Assembly: GCA_003170295.1 (NCBI GenBank)
Contig: PNAJ01000045.1
Location: 26,740 to 85,990 of the forward strand
Length of the DNA: 59,251 nucleotides
Origin: Bryobacterales bacterium
GTDB taxonomy: Bacteria > Acidobacteriota > Terriglobia > Bryobacterales > Bryobacteraceae
Direction of reading: 5' to 3'
The translations under genes were made by a program, and so were the position numbers. How positions within the stretch are numbered: position 1 is the first letter of the stretch; each line of letters begins with the position of its first letter. The notes beneath the pieces were generated by a model. That model was given only the letters and a program-made list of their open reading frames with translations. It did no database searches and had not been told where the DNA came from. This document shows, piece by piece, positions 34,916 through 43,670 of the stretch.

Positions 34916-35266
34916 TTGAAGAACATATTCGTTGGAAATCTGGATTTTGGCGCGACGGAAGATACGGTTCGGGCATTATTTGAAGCGTATGGGACCGTGG
35001 AGCGCGTGAGCCTGATGACGGACCGGGAAACCGGACGCTCGCGGGGATTTGCATTCGTCGAAATGACGGACACGGAAGAAGCGGATCGAGCAATTACGGC
35101 GTTAAACGGCGCGAATGTGGGCGGGCGCGCATTGAACGTCAATGAAGCCAGGCCGAAGCCGGCGGGCGGGGGCGGTGGACGCGGACCGGGCGGTGGTGGA
35201 GGGTTTGGCGGCGGCGGTGGACGCGGTCAAGGTGGTCCTCGTCAGCGGCGTGAACCGCGCTGGTAG
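34916..35266 (+). CDS. RRM-type RNA-binding protein with glycine-rich tail
   Basis: 116 aa from the TTG at 34916; the AGGAGAGG at 34904-34911 is a near-perfect ribosome binding site for it, and the protein then starts MKNIFVGNL as RRM proteins do. A longer frame to 34838 has no support. RNP2 is IFVGNL (residues 4-9) and RNP1 RGFAFVEM (43-50), giving one complete RRM. The last ~35 residues are Gly/Arg-rich, as in bacterial cold-induced RNA-binding proteins of the Rbp type. It probably binds RNA during cold or stress. A large stem-loop follows at 35298-35343. Confidence 0.93.
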   Translation: MKNIFVGNLDFGATEDTVRALFEAYGTVERVSLMTDRETGRSRGFAFVEMTDTEEADRAITALNGANVGGRALNVNEARPKPAGGGGGRGPGGGGGFGGGGGRGQGGPRQRREPRW

Positions 35267-35297
35267 GTTCCAGCATCTTATAGGTAGAGTTTTGAAG

Positions 35298-35343
35298 GCC
35301 CGCAAAACCGGAGCGCGGGGATCAGTCGCGCCCCTTTGCGGGC
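35298..35343 (+). terminator. Long stem-loop after the RRM gene
   Basis: GCCCGCAAA (35298-35306) pairs with TTTGCGGGC (35335-35343), and inside GGAGCGCG (35310-35317) pairs with CGCGCCCC (35327-35334) with one mismatch, separated by a three-base bulge (ACC) and a nine-base loop. The downstream AGTTTCT is a poor T tract, so it could be a terminator, an mRNA 3' stabiliser or both. Confidence 0.55.
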
Positions 35344-35415
35344 AGTTTCTAAAAAGGTTCGAGATTTTATACGGTCGGCTGTGAGGCCGGCTGAAGAAAA
35401 CCACGGGAGAATCTT

Positions 35416-35619
35416 ATGGCCGGACGTTCGCATTCAACATTCAAGAAACGCCAGAAAGAACTCGCCCGCGTTGAAAAGCAGCGCGACAAGGCCGAGAAGC
35501 GACAGCAAGCGGGCCCCAAGGACAAGCCAGGTGGACCCGAAATGATGACTCTGGAAGAAGCGACGGCGCTCCGTTTCCAGGACACTCCGATCGAAGATAC
35601 TCCGGTCGACGCCGCCTAG
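35416..35619 (+). CDS. Small highly charged protein of unknown function
   Basis: 67 aa. The N-terminal half is strongly basic and helical (KKRQKELARVEKQRDKAEKR), the C-terminal half acidic (LEEATALRFQDTPIEDTPVDAA). A GGGAGA ribosome binding site is placed before the ATG. No known fold was recognised; the basic helix could contact RNA or ribosomes, and the position after an RRM gene would suit this, but that is inference. There is a 149-bp gap with a stem-loop between the two genes. Confidence 0.65.
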   Translation: MAGRSHSTFKKRQKELARVEKQRDKAEKRQQAGPKDKPGGPEMMTLEEATALRFQDTPIEDTPVDAA

Positions 35620-35720
35620 CGAACGCAGTTTCCGTTTGAGGAATTAGAAAGCCGCATTTTCCTTTTGGGTTCGGATGGCTAGACGTGTGGGCATTTTCAG
35701 ATCTTGTCAGCTTGTCCACC

Positions 35721-37079
35721 TTATTCGTCGGCTCGGCGCAGATCTTTGACGTTGATGCCTAGTTGGGTGCATTTTTTATAGAGGTGGCTTCGTTCGAGGC
35801 CTAGCGCTCGCGCGGCTTCCGTCATGTTGTGGCGGGCGCGATCGAGCTCCGCGCGGATCATTTCACGTTCGAAGGACTCGACGCGCGAGGCGAGGGGTCC
35901 GGAGGGGCTCGACGACGGCACAATATAGTTGGGGAGAGCTTCGCGAACCAGCGCTTCGTCCACCTCATTCTCCGCGAGCAGCAGCAGCCGTTCGACGGCA
36001 TTGCGCAGTTCGCGGACGTTGCCGGGCCACGGATATCGCTCCAGCGACTCGACTGCCGCGGGCGTTAGCGTTTTCCATTTCCAACCATTTGTCTCGCTGA
36101 TTCTGCGGCTGAAGTGCTCGACCAGGACTGAAATGTCGCCTTTGCGCTCGCGCAGGGGAGGAAGCACGATGGGGAAAACGTAGATGCGATGGTAGAGGTC
36201 CTGACGAAATGCTCCCGTGCGGACCAGTTCATCCAGATTGCGATGCGTTGCGACGACCACGCGCACGTCCACTCTGACGGACCCGGAGCCACCGACTCGT
36301 TCGATCTCGCCCTCTTCGAGTACGCGCAGCAGTTTGGCCTGCATGACGGCGGGCATATCGCCGATCTCGTCGAGAAACAATGTGCCCCGGTGCGCCTGCT
36401 CGAATTTCCCCGTGTGGCGGGAGGCGGCGCCGGTGAACGATCCTTTCTCGTGTCCGAACAGCTCGGATTCGATCAACTCGCCCGGCACCGCGGCGCAGTT
36501 CAGAGTGATAAAGGGACCGCTGCGCCGCGGGCTGCCATCGTGCACGGCGCGCGCGATCAACTCTTTTCCAGTTCCTGTTTCCCCGAGAATGCAGACTCGC
36601 GATTCGCCCGCCGCGACTCGCTCCACTTGGGACATCACGCGACGCATCGCATCGCTGCTCCAAATGATTTCGTGGCGGCCGACGCGGGCACGGAGCTCGC
36701 GATTCTCCTGTTCGAGACGTTTTAGCTTTAGAACATTTTCGACCGTGAGCAGGAGTTTTTCGGTCGACAGAGGCTTCTCAAGAAAATCCAATGCGCCGAG
36801 CCTGGTCGCGCGCACAGCCATATCCAACGTGGCTTGCCCTGAGATCATGACTACGGGCGTGGTCACACCAGCGGCTCGCATGTCTTCGAGTAGAGCGATG
36901 CCGTCCTTGTCGGGCATGACAACATCGGAAAAAATAAGATCGAAGGGTTCGGACCGCGCCAGGTCCAGCGCGCGCGCCGCGTTATCGGCGACCGTCGCCT
37001 CATGCCCTGCCATCCGGAAGGCCCTGGCGAGCGATGCCAGGGTATTTGGATCGTCGTCGACAATTAGTAACCGGCTCAG
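35721..37079 (-). CDS. NtrC-family sigma54-dependent response regulator
   Basis: 452 aa if started at the CTG at 37079, whose CTGA overlaps the kinase stop; the frame has no ATG, GTG or TTG near the receiver start, only far upstream inside the kinase gene. The receiver domain (SRLLIVDDDPNTLASL) has its phosphoacceptor Asp in FSDVVMPDKDG (residue 52 by this count). The AAA+ domain has GETGTGKELIARAVH, the sigma54 loop as GSFTGA instead of GAFTGA, LFLDEIGDMP and an arginine-finger region; a Fis-type helix-turn-helix (MTEAARALGLERSHLYKK) ends it. It is the output of the kinase gene just upstream. Confidence 0.92.
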   Translation of the reverse strand: MSRLLIVDDDPNTLASLARAFRMAGHEATVADNAARALDLARSEPFDLIFSDVVMPDKDGIALLEDMRAAGVTTPVVMISGQATLDMAVRATRLGALDFLEKPLSTEKLLLTVENVLKLKRLEQENRELRARVGRHEIIWSSDAMRRVMSQVERVAAGESRVCILGETGTGKELIARAVHDGSPRRSGPFITLNCAAVPGELIESELFGHEKGSFTGAASRHTGKFEQAHRGTLFLDEIGDMPAVMQAKLLRVLEEGEIERVGGSGSVRVDVRVVVATHRNLDELVRTGAFRQDLYHRIYVFPIVLPPLRERKGDISVLVEHFSRRISETNGWKWKTLTPAAVESLERYPWPGNVRELRNAVERLLLLAENEVDEALVREALPNYIVPSSSPSGPLASRVESFEREMIRAELDRARHNMTEAARALGLERSHLYKKCTQLGINVKDLRRADE

Positions 37080-38818
37080 ATGTTGTCTCCTTGCGTCAGC
37101 GGCAATTCGATCATGAAGGTCGCGCCGCGGCCCGGTTCGCTTTCGACCGAGATCTTTCCATGATGATCGCTCACCACGCTTTGCACGATCGCGAGGCCGA
37201 GGCCCGTGCCATAGTGCTTGGTCGTGTAATAAGGAGTGAACAGGCGCTCGCACTCTTCGGGCGTCAGGCCTTGTCCTGTGTCAGCGACCGAGACACGCAC
37301 GCCATTTTCGATTTTTTCAGTCGCGACGCGCAGAATGCCTCCGTCGGGCATCGCGTCCATGGCGTTCAGAACCAGATTGCCGAGCGCGCGCCTCAATTGG
37401 TCGCTATCGGCTGCGATGCGCGGATCGCCGGCGGCAAGTTCGAGCGACAAAGAGATCGCCGGACGGCCTTCGGCGAGAAGGCTTGCCTCATGGAGTTTCA
37501 TCACGCCGCGCACGAGCTGGTTTAGATCGACGGTCTCAAACCGCGGCGGAGGCATTTTCGCGAAATCGCTGAAGCGGCCGACGATGGTCTTCAGGTTCGA
37601 CAACTCGGCGATAAGCGTTGCGGTGCTCTCGCGAAACACTTCGTCGAATTCCGATTCGGACCGAGCGCGGGCGCGTTGCAGATTCTCGATGGTGATTTGA
37701 AGAGGGAACAGAGGATTTTTCAACTCGTGCGCCAGACGGCGCGCCAACTCCCTCCACGCGGCCACGCGTTCCGCTTGAATCGCGCGATCGCGCTGCTCAA
37801 TCAGATGTTCGGTCATTTGATTAAACGCCTGCGCCAATTCTCCAATTTCATCGTGGGAGAGAACCTCGACGCGCGTCGACCAATCGCCTGCGGCAACGGC
37901 TCGCGCTCCTGCGGCCAGGCGCTCCACGGGATGCGTGACGCGTTCGGTGGTCCACCATCCTACGAGCACTCCGATGACGATCCCTGAGCCGCCGACTAGG
38001 ATTCCGATCCATAATATAGCGCGCTCCAGACCAATTTGTTCACGCAAGGATGTTCCCGCGAGCAGCACTCCCATCAGTTGGCGCCGCTCAGAAAGAGGCA
38101 TCGCGAGAAATGCTTCGGAACTCGATTTTTGAGCATTCCATTGAACGGTCGCGGTCGATTGACGGCCGGATCCCTTCACGTCCGCGATGAGGGACGCGAG
38201 CTTTTCGGGATTTGCGACCGGGCCCTGGGCGTCGATCAATTCGCTCGGAGCAAGCCACAACAGCGCTCGCATACCGGGAGCGATACCGAGCGACTTCAAC
38301 AACTCCGGACTCAGCTTTTTTCCGCCCGCGACTAGCGCCTTTCCGCCGGGGGCGAATCGCACGCACACCAGCGCCACTGCATTTCCCTCCGGCAGAGGGA
38401 TGCGAGCGAGGAAGGAGTTCGTAGCCTTCCAGTCCTCCGGCGAAATGTTCCAGTCGTTTTTGTAACCGAATCGCGCGGGCCAATGTGCTGAGGAAATGAT
38501 GGTCAGATCCGGCTGCACGACGTCGAGAAAATCGAGGGACTGCGACTGCGCCTCTGTTTGCGCGCGATCGTATTCGGCCGTGCCGGAGATGATTTGCTCG
38601 ATGGCGGGCGAGGAGGCTACCTGCTCGATCTGCCGCGCGAGTTCCTGGCCGCGCGCGTCGAGCTCCCGGCGGAATTGATCGAGGAGCGCTTCGCGGCGGG
38701 TCTGGTCAATCCGCTCGAATGCGCGGCGGGCGGAGATTGCCACGGCACCGGTGACCAGCGCGACGGCCCCCGCGACGGTCAGCGACGAGATGAACAGGAG
38801 CTTGGTGCGGAAGGTCAC
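37076..38818 (-). CDS. NtrY-like membrane histidine kinase
   Basis: 580 aa. TM1 at about residues 8-28 and TM2 at about 262-285 enclose a ~230-residue extracytoplasmic sensor region with no obvious PAS/Cache motif. A HAMP domain follows (RVTHPVERLAAGARAVAAGDWSTRVEVLSHDEIGELAQAFN), then the H box RRLAHELKNPLFPLQ, the N box LGNLVLNAMDAMPDGG, and G boxes VADTGQGL and GTGLGLAIVQ. It phosphorylates the partner regulator. The ATG overlaps the stop of the solute-binding-protein gene by 4 bp, implying a fixed ratio of binding protein to sensor. Confidence 0.93.
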   Translation of the reverse strand: MTFRTKLLFISSLTVAGAVALVTGAVAISARRAFERIDQTRREALLDQFRRELDARGQELARQIEQVASSPAIEQIISGTAEYDRAQTEAQSQSLDFLDVVQPDLTIISSAHWPARFGYKNDWNISPEDWKATNSFLARIPLPEGNAVALVCVRFAPGGKALVAGGKKLSPELLKSLGIAPGMRALLWLAPSELIDAQGPVANPEKLASLIADVKGSGRQSTATVQWNAQKSSSEAFLAMPLSERRQLMGVLLAGTSLREQIGLERAILWIGILVGGSGIVIGVLVGWWTTERVTHPVERLAAGARAVAAGDWSTRVEVLSHDEIGELAQAFNQMTEHLIEQRDRAIQAERVAAWRELARRLAHELKNPLFPLQITIENLQRARARSESEFDEVFRESTATLIAELSNLKTIVGRFSDFAKMPPPRFETVDLNQLVRGVMKLHEASLLAEGRPAISLSLELAAGDPRIAADSDQLRRALGNLVLNAMDAMPDGGILRVATEKIENGVRVSVADTGQGLTPEECERLFTPYYTTKHYGTGLGLAIVQSVVSDHHGKISVESEPGRGATFMIELPLTQGDNI

Positions 38819-40086
38819 GGCTTGTCACCTGGAGCGACCGCATCAAGCCAAACATCGGCGAGGCGAGGCCAATTTCGAACCGCACCGGTGATCGCCCACA
38901 TTTGCGGCAAGTGGACGATTGGAATCACGCGGTATCCGTTGAGCAGCGCTTGCTCTGTTTCAAACGGGGCAGACGCGGGCGATGCGAGTTTGAGCATCGC
39001 GGCCAGATCTTCGAGAGCCGTCGACGAGTCGCGCGAAGTGATCGGAAGGCGCACCAGGCGCACATCCGCGGCACCCGACGCAGTTCGCAGAGTGATACCG
39101 GCTTCACTCGCGTTGACGGCGATCCGATCGCCGATGGGCCGCAAAATCTCATCCTGCCGATCATAGGCGAACGCGAGCGGCTGGGAAGACACTGCGAGTT
39201 GTTTTGCGCGCGCCAGGTTTCTCGCCGCTGGAAACAAGAACGAGTATCCGCTCAGCCAGCGCGGCAACAGCGCGGCCGAAGGTTCTCCCTGCTTCTGAAG
39301 CAAGACGTTATTGATGGTCGCGCGATCGATCGACAGCGCCAGAGCTTCCTTGGTCGCGTCCGGCACGCGGGAGTTTTCAAACACGAGCGCCAAAGTTTCA
39401 AGCGGCGGCGTGGCTGAGATGGCAAGACCTTTTTGCCGCAGCCTGCGTCCGTCCATCACGAGAATCTCGGCTACGTCCGTTTTTCCGGACTCGAGATCGA
39501 GTTCCTGGTCGCGCAGTGGGCGACCCATACGGATTTCTATCGCGTCCACAAACGGCCGCCCCGCCCAATATGCATCGTGCGCGGCGAGCCTTGCGGATTT
39601 TTCCGCTTCCCAACGGGCGATGCGAAATGGGCCAGTGCCGACCAACGATCCGTCTTCGGCGCGCACCACGATCGCGCTCGAAGGGCGGGCCAGGTCGCGA
39701 AGAATTTTCGGGAGAGGCCGGTCATCGGGCACTTCGATCACGCCTCCTCGCGGAGACCAGGGAGCGCCATTGTGCAGAACGACGTTGGGGCGCGCGGCGA
39801 ATATCCAGCACTTGCGAGCGGCGTCATGCGTCCAAGATGTTGCCAAGCCAGGCTGCGGATCGCCGTGCTCATCGAAGCGCACCAGCGTTTCGAACACCGC
39901 GGGAATCAGCCCTAGAGAATCGGCCGCTGGGCTTGTTGGATCGAGCGTTCGCAGCGCCGCTCGCATCTCGACGCGCACCTCGCCGCCGTAGCGAGGACGT
40001 CGAGCGGCATGAAGCGTTGTAAGTATCGGGGCCAGCGCAACCAGCGCGCTAGCGGCCGCAATCCACCGCGATGGAATACGCTTCAT
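38815..40086 (-). CDS. Orphan family-5 (peptide/oligosaccharide-type) solute-binding protein
   Basis: 423 aa from the ATG at 40086. The leader is MKRIPSRWIAAASALVALAP with a possible cleavage after LHAAR. The SBP_bac_5 pattern is visible: GGEVRVEMRAALRTLDPTSPAAD, VFETLVRFDEHGDPQPGLATSW, GTGPFRIARWEAEKSARLAAHDAYW, and VPDATKEALALSIDRATINNVL. Family members are often 500-550 aa, so this one is short. No ABC permease or ATPase gene is in the window. Its stop overlaps the histidine kinase start and its start lies within the end of the secreted protein gene, so a sensing rather than transport role is plausible. Confidence 0.85.
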   Translation of the reverse strand: MKRIPSRWIAAASALVALAPILTTLHAARRPRYGGEVRVEMRAALRTLDPTSPAADSLGLIPAVFETLVRFDEHGDPQPGLATSWTHDAARKCWIFAARPNVVLHNGAPWSPRGGVIEVPDDRPLPKILRDLARPSSAIVVRAEDGSLVGTGPFRIARWEAEKSARLAAHDAYWAGRPFVDAIEIRMGRPLRDQELDLESGKTDVAEILVMDGRRLRQKGLAISATPPLETLALVFENSRVPDATKEALALSIDRATINNVLLQKQGEPSAALLPRWLSGYSFLFPAARNLARAKQLAVSSQPLAFAYDRQDEILRPIGDRIAVNASEAGITLRTASGAADVRLVRLPITSRDSSTALEDLAAMLKLASPASAPFETEQALLNGYRVIPIVHLPQMWAITGAVRNWPRLADVWLDAVAPGDKP

Positions 40087-41095
40087 ATCTTCCTGTAGAA
40101 ATATTTCGTGCAACCGCGAGTGCTCCATCTCTTGTCGGCCACAATGCGGTGATGGGGCCGGAGAACTGGACGCGATCGCTTAAACCCGCCGGCGCATTGT
40201 TGACGATGTCGTAGAGCGCAATAGAATCGGCGGAATCGCTCGCCGAAGCCGCCAGAATGCGATTGGCGGCGCATCCGCTCTCGATCGCGACGAAATCGCT
40301 ACCCCAGCCGTCGAATGCGGTAACAGGCTTTCCCGACGAATCGTAGACGTGGGTGCGTCCGTCCATTTCCGCGAGCAATTGCGCGCCATTGGTTCGAACA
40401 TACGCAAAATGCGCGGGCCAGGTATCGGACTCCAGCGTGTTGCGACCAGCCGTTAGCGAACCGCCCGCATCGCAATGCAGCGACACCGATGGATTCCACG
40501 TCCCTCGGCACGTCGAGCCCGGCAACTCGATCGTCACCGAATCTCCTTGGAGTTCCAATCGGCCGCGAGGATCGCGAACAGACGACGCTGCTTGCAACAC
40601 TCCCACGCGGTCCCAAGTCCCATCGCGGCGCTCGTAACGCGAGACGCCGGATGTATCCAGAACAAACATGAAATCGGCCACTACGGCGACGTCGAGAATC
40701 GGCGTCGACTGCTCCCACAGCAGCTTCTTCGCGATGGTGATTCCGGCGGGCGCGGGTGCCGGCGAAGGTACTCTGCGGACACTGGTCATCTCCACCGCTC
40801 TTTCGTCTCCATGATAAATTTCGGCCACTAGCAGATATCCCTTGATGTTGTCGGAAATGGTCAGCGTCACTTCCACCACGTTTCGCGCGTTGCGGCGCAG
40901 CGTTCGCTCGAAGGCAGCCTGAGCTCGCGCGGTTTCCGCAGGACTCAGCGAAGTGAAGTTGCGCATGGTGACGTGGGCGCGCTCCGAAGAAGCAAAATGA
41001 ACCGCAGTGGATCGAGCCAACGCGCGCGCCGCGTCCTCCAGGGTTTCGCTTATCGCCAATAACGGAAAAAAGAGAAAGACAACGGCTCGCACCAC
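40049..41095 (-). CDS. Secreted protein of unknown function, first gene of the sensor operon
   Basis: 348 aa. A signal peptide (MVRAVVFLFFPLLAISE) is followed by an N-terminal domain resembling a peptidoglycan/lipoprotein-type alpha-beta region (ETLEDAARALARSTAVHFASSERAHVTMRNFTSL, TRAQAAFERTL, VVEVTLTISDNIKGYLLVAEIYHGD) and then a beta-propeller-like stretch (ILDVAVVADFMFVLDTSGVSRYERRDGTW, RGRLELQGDSVTIELPG). I do not recognise a family. Its end overlaps the binding-protein gene by 38 bp, placing it in the operon with the kinase and regulator. Confidence 0.8.
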   Translation of the reverse strand: MVRAVVFLFFPLLAISETLEDAARALARSTAVHFASSERAHVTMRNFTSLSPAETARAQAAFERTLRRNARNVVEVTLTISDNIKGYLLVAEIYHGDERAVEMTSVRRVPSPAPAPAGITIAKKLLWEQSTPILDVAVVADFMFVLDTSGVSRYERRDGTWDRVGVLQAASSVRDPRGRLELQGDSVTIELPGSTCRGTWNPSVSLHCDAGGSLTAGRNTLESDTWPAHFAYVRTNGAQLLAEMDGRTHVYDSSGKPVTAFDGWGSDFVAIESGCAANRILAASASDSADSIALYDIVNNAPAGLSDRVQFSGPITALWPTRDGALAVARNISTGRYEAYSIAVDCGR

Positions 41096-41155
41096 GGACC
41101 GGATGATAACAAAAAAGAGGGATGCATCTGCCGCATCCCCCAGCGCCCTCGTTCC

Positions 41156-42433
41156 TCAGTGTGCAGTCGTGGAAACGGTCGGCATACCCTTCAAGACATC
41201 GTTGGCGAAGAAGAACTTTCCGTCGTTGGGAACCATCATGATCTGCACTTTGTCGGAAAGTTTTTCGGCGATGATTTTTTGAATCAGCAGAGGATTTTCC
41301 TTGAGCACCGAAGCCTCCAGGCGCATGCGCTCCGCATCCGCACTGGCTACGCGGCGAATATGATACTCGTCGCTCTCGCTCATCAGCTTGCGCTTCTCCT
41401 GCTCCGCTTTGCTATCGATGACCTTGGCCTCCGCCATCGCCTCGGCATTCTTCACGGTCGACTCCTTGCGCGCTTCGGCTTCCAGGCGCGACTGCTGGAT
41501 TTGCTTCTCCTTCAACGGCAGCGTGTACTGCATCGCGTCGGCTTGCGCCTTGGCTTCCAAGACCACGATCTGCGCGCGCGCTTCGGCCGCTTTCACTTCA
41601 CGGGCCTTCAGCGCATCCGATTCAAGCTCCGCGCTCCGCACCATTTTCTGCTTCACTTCCAGGTCGATGTTGAGCCGCTCGTTTTCCTGTTCCTTGAGCA
41701 GCAGACCTTCGAGACCTTTCTCGTATTCGGCGGGGAGCTGAATATCGCGCAGGACCAGATCCTTCACCACGATTCCATCCGCGCCGAGCTTCGCGATCAC
41801 ACGCGCCGCCGCTGCCTGCCGCATTTCCTCTCGTTTCGTCGAAAACAATTCGCGCACCAGATATCCGGGCGCGAGGTCGCGCAAAGCGCTCGCGACCGCG
41901 GGAGCGATCATTTCCTGATCGATGGGCTGCGGAAGATTCGCGTGAATATATGACAGCTTCGAAGGGTCCAAACGGTAGCGCACGGCGACTGCGAGACCCA
42001 CCACCAGCCCTTCGCGCGTTTGGACGCGAAGCGCGTCCTTCTGCTTCTTCGGATCGTCTTGCTTTTTTGGATCATCGACGGCCTGCGTTGTGAAGATGCC
42101 GTCACGGGTGTCATAGAGTTCGATCTCTTCGACTAACGGAACGATCCAGTGAACTCCTGGATAGAGCGTCCCCGGGCGGGTTCCCGCGAACTGATTGACT
42201 CGCACGGCCGCCGATCCGCTCGGCACCACCGCGATGCTCAGGCCGAGCAGCAGGGGCGCTAGGGCAAGGGCTCCGAGCGTCCGCGCGGCATGCCATCGCG
42301 GTGGCGGCGGTTGATCCCCCGAAGGGTCCTTTCGAAGCTTCAGGATCTGATAAAGATCCAAGATGAGGATCGCGACCGCTCCGACCAGCAGCATGATCCC
42401 GCCAAAAACAAGTAAATACCTCAGTAAAACCAT
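41156..42433 (-). CDS. SPFH-domain (prohibitin/stomatin-like) membrane protein
   Basis: 425 aa. Two N-terminal hydrophobic segments at about residues 5-27 (YLLVFGGIMLLVGAVAILIL) and 52-72 are followed by the SPFH/band-7 domain (VPSGSAAVRVNQFAGTRPGTLYPGVHWIVPLVEEIELYDTRDG to ~residue 260) and a long Ala/Glu/Lys-rich coiled coil (ENERLNIDLEVKQKMVRSAELES onwards), ending with NDVLKGMPTVSTTAH. Such proteins form large membrane rings or microdomain scaffolds and often assist membrane proteases. No protease gene (HflC/K-type partner) is adjacent. It precedes the sensor operon by 60 bp on the same strand. Confidence 0.92.
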   Translation of the reverse strand: MVLLRYLLVFGGIMLLVGAVAILILDLYQILKLRKDPSGDQPPPPRWHAARTLGALALAPLLLGLSIAVVPSGSAAVRVNQFAGTRPGTLYPGVHWIVPLVEEIELYDTRDGIFTTQAVDDPKKQDDPKKQKDALRVQTREGLVVGLAVAVRYRLDPSKLSYIHANLPQPIDQEMIAPAVASALRDLAPGYLVRELFSTKREEMRQAAAARVIAKLGADGIVVKDLVLRDIQLPAEYEKGLEGLLLKEQENERLNIDLEVKQKMVRSAELESDALKAREVKAAEARAQIVVLEAKAQADAMQYTLPLKEKQIQQSRLEAEARKESTVKNAEAMAEAKVIDSKAEQEKRKLMSESDEYHIRRVASADAERMRLEASVLKENPLLIQKIIAEKLSDKVQIMMVPNDGKFFFANDVLKGMPTVSTTAH

Positions 42434-42457
42434 GTTCCCGTCTCCTTTTCTATTTGT

Positions 42458-42985
42458 CTATTCGGTTACTACGAGCTCAATAATCCGGGCGAGTATCTCG
42501 GGACGCTCGCCGTGAATCTCCACCGCAACGCCGACGCTCACCAGATCGAACAGTTCTTCCAGATCCGCGGCGCGCATGCGGATGCATCCATGCGAAGCGG
42601 CCTTGCCGATCGATTTCGGAGCGTTGGTGCCATGAATTCCGTAACCTTTCGCGCTGAGGCCCATCCAGCGAGTGCCGAGCGGATTTCCTTTTCCGGGCGC
42701 AACGACCTTGCCCACCGTGTACCAGGCGGGATTCGGGATGCGATTGACGATCCGGAATTCTCCCTCGGGGCTCGGCGTGGATGCTTTACCGACCGCGATG
42801 TCGTAAATCTTCACGGCTTGCTCCCCGCTCATGAGGACGAGCTTGCGATCGGGAATCGAAACGACAATGCGGTCGCCCTGCACACGTTCGCATGCTCCGC
42901 GGCGGTCATCGGCGCGTGCCTCAGCGGCGGCGATCGCCACGGCTGCTGCCAGCTTGGTCAGCGTATTCATTTGTTCGCGTTTCAT
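42458..42985 (-). CDS. L,D-transpeptidase (YkuD/ErfK family)
   Basis: 175 aa from the ATG at 42985 (an alternative ATG is at 42970). A weak leader (MNTLTKLAAAVAIAAAEARA) is followed by the YkuD domain: DRIVVSIPDRKLVLMSGEQAVKIYDIAVG, TPSPEGEFRIVNRIPNPAWY, and the catalytic signature IHGTNAPKSIGKAASHGCIRM with the nucleophile Cys in SHGCIR. It makes 3-3 crosslinks in peptidoglycan or links proteins to it, acting in the periplasm. It lies 24 bp upstream of the SPFH gene on the same strand, so the two may be cotranscribed. Confidence 0.95.
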   Translation of the reverse strand: MKREQMNTLTKLAAAVAIAAAEARADDRRGACERVQGDRIVVSIPDRKLVLMSGEQAVKIYDIAVGKASTPSPEGEFRIVNRIPNPAWYTVGKVVAPGKGNPLGTRWMGLSAKGYGIHGTNAPKSIGKAASHGCIRMRAADLEELFDLVSVGVAVEIHGERPEILARIIELVVTE

Positions 42986-43106
42986 GGCGCGAACAAATGC
43001 AGGCGGAAAGCCAACTCGCAAGTTTAAGAATCGACTAAGAAACGCTTAGGAAGAGGACGTGTGCGGCGTGACGCGCTGTGTGCGCGCTGACACGGGGAAC
43101 GGCAGG

Positions 43107-43442
43107 TCAGTTCGCCGTTCGCTCGCCCATGATATGCACGACCTGGCCCGGCCGGGCCTTCTCAACGGCTGCTCGAAGCTCCGCCGCCAGAGATTCGTAA
43201 TAGATCAATTGGTTCTTGGGAACCATAACCACGATCACACCCAGCCTGAGCTTCTTCAAGTTCTGTTGGAACTCCAAGCCGCGATCGATGGTGACGAGGA
43301 CGTCGAAACGATCTTGCGCCAACAAAAGCAAGGGTCCGTCTGCGAGTTGATCCCAGCCCATATCATGGACCGTCTTGACTTCATGATCCAGAAAGAGTTT
43401 TTTCACTCGCGGGTCTATGCACTCATCAATGAGGATGCGCAT
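43107..43442 (-). CDS. DUF5615 PIN-like toxin
   Basis: 111 aa. It opens MRILIDECIDPRVKKLF and carries acidic residues in the PIN-like arrangement: LIDECID, FDVLVTIDRGLEFQQNL, and GVIVVMVPKNQL. DUF5615 proteins are PIN-fold relatives normally paired with a DUF433 protein, as here, and are taken to be RNase-type toxins. The start overlaps the end of the DUF433 gene by 28 bp. The toxin role is inferred from family context. Confidence 0.85.
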   Translation of the reverse strand: MRILIDECIDPRVKKLFLDHEVKTVHDMGWDQLADGPLLLLAQDRFDVLVTIDRGLEFQQNLKKLRLGVIVVMVPKNQLIYYESLAAELRAAVEKARPGQVVHIMGERTAN

Positions 43443-43663
43443 TCAATGAGCTGACGATTCGCAAAATCAAGCACCGCTACGATCTGTTCGCGGGAAACCG
43501 CAGGATACAGCGCGAGGAATTCGTCGACGGTTTCGCCGCCCTCAAGAAAGTCGATGAGGCTCTGCAGCGGTACTCGCGTATTGCGAAAACAAGGCGCACC
43601 GCTCATGCGCTGGGGATCAATCCAGATTACGGATTCGAGTTCTGCGCGCTGTAATGCTGTCAT
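43415..43663 (-). CDS. DUF433 antitoxin
   Basis: 82 aa from the ATG at 43663; the frame extends to 43729 but that part lies inside the tRNA gene. The DUF433 pattern is full: VIWIDPQRMSGAPCFRNTRVPLQSLIDFLEGGETVDEFLALYP, VSREQIVAVLDFA. The domain is a winged-helix-like fold thought to bind DNA and the partner toxin. It is the first gene of the pair, beginning 8 bp after the 3' end of tRNA-Leu, and overlaps the toxin gene by 28 bp. Confidence 0.9.
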   Translation of the reverse strand: MTALQRAELESVIWIDPQRMSGAPCFRNTRVPLQSLIDFLEGGETVDEFLALYPAVSREQIVAVLDFANRQLIECASSLMSA

Positions 43664-43670
43664 GAATCGA

